Shown here: piece by piece, positions 61,904 through 64,000 of the stretch
How positions within the stretch are numbered: the stretch's first letter is position 1
Layout: every line of letters begins with the position of its first letter
Assembly: GCA_008363215.1 (NCBI GenBank)
Contig: RHKP01000011.1
Coordinates: forward strand, 62,001 to 126,000
Source: Cyanobacteria bacterium CYA
GTDB lineage: Bacteria; Planctomycetota; Phycisphaerae; Phycisphaerales; UBA1924
Length of the DNA: 64,000 bases
Direction: 5' to 3'
Made by a program: the position numbers and the translations under genes
Notes under the pieces: generated by a model
Database searches by the model: none
The model's input: the letters and a program-made list of their open reading frames with translations, nothing else
Told to the model about the DNA's origin: nothing

Positions 61904-62902
61904 ATGCCCGGGCCGCCCCAACGACCGGACTCCGAACGCCTTGACGCGTCGCTGTACCTGCACCCGCAGACGCTGGCGCGCCTGGGCAGTTTCGAGTTGC
62001 GCGCCAAGATGATCGTCGAGGGCGTGATGAGCGGGCAGCACCGCTCGCCGTACCAGGGAGTGAGTATCGAGTTTGCCCAGCACCGCCCGTACGTGGCCGG
62101 CGACGACATCCGGCGTCTGGACTGGAAGGTCTACGGGCGGACGGACAAGTTGCACCTCAAGCAGTATCAGCAGGAGACGAACCTCGACCTGATCGTGCTG
62201 GTGGATGCGTCGGGCTCCATGAACTTCGGGTCGCGCTCGTTCGAGGACGCCTCGGGCGTGGGGCGGAAGACTTCGCCGGACGGACGTTCGTACTGGTCGA
62301 AGTTCGACCACGCGACGGCGACGGCCGCGGCGCTGGCGTACATCACGCTGCACCAGGGCGACCGTGTGGGCGTGGTGGTGTTTGCCGACGAGATCCGGCA
62401 TATGGTGGCGCGGTCGAGCCAGCGCGGCACGTGGCGACAGGTGGTCGAGACACTGGCCCACCAGCCGGTCGATCGCCCGACCGACCTGCCGCGTGTGGTC
62501 GACCAGTTGCTGGGCAAGGTTTCCAACCGCTGCCTGATTGCTCTGATCAGCGACCTGTTCGCCGACGCCGACGAGATTGCCGGTGCGTTGGCGAAGATCA
62601 AGCACCGCGGGCACGATCTGATCATCTTCCAGATTCTCGACCGGGCCGAGGTGGAGTTTGACTTTGAGACGCTGTCGCGTTTCGAGGGACTGGAGGGTGA
62701 GGCGAAACTCCACGTCGATCCGCGGGCGCTGCGGAAGGGGTATCTCGAGGCGCTGGGTGAGCACAACGAGCGCATCGCGCGCCTGGCGCGGTCGTTCGGA
62801 TTTGATTACGAGCAGGTGCATACGAGTGACTGGTTGGGGCCGACGCTGGCGGCATTTGTCGCGCATCGCAATGCGCAGATCAAGAAGCGCAAGTACGGGT
62901 GA
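61904..62902 (+). CDS. DUF58 / von Willebrand factor A-like protein
   Basis: 332 residues. The DUF58 signature is strong: RSPYQGVSIEFAQHRPYVAGDDIRRLDWKVYGRTDKLHLKQYQQE, then a VWA-type LIVLVDASGSMNFGS (MIDAS motif DxSxS). C-terminal strands HRGHDLIIFQILDRAE and the final helices follow. DUF58 genes usually sit beside MoxR ATPases and BatA proteins, in regulation of stress or complex assembly. Here a BatA-type gene follows after 18 bases. MoxR itself is not in view. Confidence 0.92.
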   Translation: MPGPPQRPDSERLDASLYLHPQTLARLGSFELRAKMIVEGVMSGQHRSPYQGVSIEFAQHRPYVAGDDIRRLDWKVYGRTDKLHLKQYQQETNLDLIVLVDASGSMNFGSRSFEDASGVGRKTSPDGRSYWSKFDHATATAAALAYITLHQGDRVGVVVFADEIRHMVARSSQRGTWRQVVETLAHQPVDRPTDLPRVVDQLLGKVSNRCLIALISDLFADADEIAGALAKIKHRGHDLIIFQILDRAEVEFDFETLSRFEGLEGEAKLHVDPRALRKGYLEALGEHNERIARLARSFGFDYEQVHTSDWLGPTLAAFVAHRNAQIKKRKYG

Positions 62903-62920
62903 ACGGATTCACGCTTGCCA

Positions 62921-64000
62921 TTGCAGATTGCACATCCCGCTCTTCTGGCCGCCGGGCTTGCGTGCGTCGCGATCCCGATTCTGGTGCATCTGCTGACGCG
63001 GCGACGCCGGCGGACGGTGCGATGGGGGGCGATGCGTTTCCTGCTCGAGGCGTATCGCAAGCAGAAGCGACGGCTGCAATTGGAGCAGTTGATTCTGCTG
63101 CTGATGCGGTGCGCGCTGGTGGGGCTGATCGGCCTGGCGGTGGCCGGGCCGATGCTGGGCGGGGGAGACACCGGGAGCAGGGCGCGGACGCTGGTGATCG
63201 TCATCGACGACTCAATCGCATCGGCGCTGGTGGGGGCGGACGGGCGCAGCGCGCTGGAGCGGTCGAAGGCTGCGGCGGTCGAGATGGTCAACGCGCTCGA
63301 CGCGGCCCGCGGCGACATGGCGGCGCTGGTCACGCTGGGCGCACCGGCGCAGATGCGGGTTCTGCCGCCGAGCAGTGACCTGGCGGGCGTGAGCCGGGCG
63401 ATCTCTCAGATCGAGGGGGTGCAGTCGAGCGCCGACTGGGCGGGGCTGAGCAGCGAACTGGACAGTTGGCTGACGCAGGCCGGCGTGAGCGCCGGGGTGC
63501 CCGAGGTCGTGGTTTACTCGCAGATGCTGGAAGGATCGGCCCCGATCGATCGCGCGATCAAGCCGCTTTCCCGACCCGTGCGGATGCGCTTGGCGCGGGT
63601 GGAGGATGCGGGTGCGGACAACGTCGGCATCGTCGAGGTGCGGCCGCCGCGATCGCTGCTGGTGGTGTCGGGGCTCGGTCCGGCCGATCTGGCCAGCCCG
63701 GTGCGTGTGCGGCTGATGCGATCGGGGGCACAACTGGACGACGGCGTGATCACGACGGTGACTGCGTGGCTCGACGGAGTGGGCGCGAGCGGGGTGTTGG
63801 GGGATTCGAGGCCGGTCGGGAAGGCGAGCGTGTCATGGTCGCAGGGTCAGGCCGAGGCCGACGCGTCGATCACGGTGAGTCCATCGGTGCTGGAAGGGGT
63901 GAGTTCGTCGGGCGTGCTGCGGGTGGAGATCGATCGCGATGCGCTGATGGATGACAATGCGGCCCGCGCGCCGATCGAACTGCGGCAGAAGTTGCGAGTG
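62921..64000 (+). CDS. BatA-like membrane protein, 3'-partial
   Basis: At least 360 residues, open to the right edge, starting at a TTG at 62921 (another TTG is six bases upstream). The first ~80 residues match the BatA N-terminal domain: IAHPALLAAGLACVAIPILVHLLTRRRR, TVRWGAMRFLLEAYRKQKRR, QLEQLILLLMRCALVGL. A VWA-like segment follows (RTLVIVIDDSIAS) where the MIDAS motif reads DDSIAS, partly degenerate. It is expected to work with the DUF58 protein. The rest of the gene is outside the window. Confidence 0.85.
   Translation, partial: MQIAHPALLAAGLACVAIPILVHLLTRRRRRTVRWGAMRFLLEAYRKQKRRLQLEQLILLLMRCALVGLIGLAVAGPMLGGGDTGSRARTLVIVIDDSIASALVGADGRSALERSKAAAVEMVNALDAARGDMAALVTLGAPAQMRVLPPSSDLAGVSRAISQIEGVQSSADWAGLSSELDSWLTQAGVSAGVPEVVVYSQMLEGSAPIDRAIKPLSRPVRMRLARVEDAGADNVGIVEVRPPRSLLVVSGLGPADLASPVRVRLMRSGAQLDDGVITTVTAWLDGVGASGVLGDSRPVGKASVSWSQGQAEADASITVSPSVLEGVSSSGVLRVEIDRDALMDDNAARAPIELRQKLRV

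Overview
The window is a high-GC bacterial chromosome segment, most likely from a planctomycete, probably of the Phycisphaerae type. Supporting signs are a WD40/TPR giant protein, prepilin-like proteins beginning GF(S/T)LVE, a PEP-CTERM-like secreted protein ending in an arginine cluster, DUF1573 and DUF58/BatA proteins, a group III phosphofructokinase and a PrkA kinase. This assignment is inferred from gene content; no rRNA gene is present to settle it.

Positions 3-3497 hold the 3' part of a large WD40 gene. Positions ~3630-26331 are a mobile, plasmid-like island. It carries a MobF relaxase-helicase, an orphan DNA methylase with small plasmid-type genes, a RelE/ParE toxin-antitoxin pair, ParA with a small partner, a RepL-like replication protein, an XRE regulator, an RloC-like AAA ATPase with a zinc hook, and an ArdC-type antirestriction protein. 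Next comes a tightly coupled operon (16664-25142) of a ribbon-helix-helix regulator, three different DNA methyltransferases and a PLD-superfamily nuclease resembling BfiI/NgoFVII restriction enzymes. The island ends in an integrase fragment abutting an inactivated IS3-family remnant. No type IV secretion genes are present, so it looks mobilizable rather than self-transmissible, and it is now probably fixed in the chromosome. Its most novel-looking content is the three-methyltransferase/PLD operon, whose third methyltransferase appears to start at CTG behind a perfect Shine-Dalgarno sequence.

From 26502 onward the genes look like host housekeeping and envelope functions. They include TerC, DinB-like, a transglutaminase-esterase fusion, a DEAD-box helicase, a GAF/fRMsr-like protein, ribosomal protein bS18, a DUF1573-rhodanese-MauE operon, an MFS transporter, a methyltransferase, a PEP-CTERM-like protein, a prepilin-like protein, ComEC and PrkA. 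These are followed by TrmB (carrying an in-frame copy of a dispersed repeat), a surface-glycan group (GT2, an HldE-like enzyme with reversed domain order, and a CgeB-like glycosyltransferase), a LOG protein and an outer-membrane-like protein. After these come a YrdC-LMW-phosphatase fusion, RpiB, a small cassette (MauE-like membrane protein, eight-cysteine secreted peptide, unknown anchored protein, prepilin-like protein), phosphofructokinase, a four-EF-hand protein, a DUF58 protein and a BatA-type protein that runs off the right edge.

Several genes have sigma-70-like -35/-10 pairs ending only 5-12 bases before the start codon, which suggests leaderless transcripts. Function calls rest on motifs read by eye; no database search was run.
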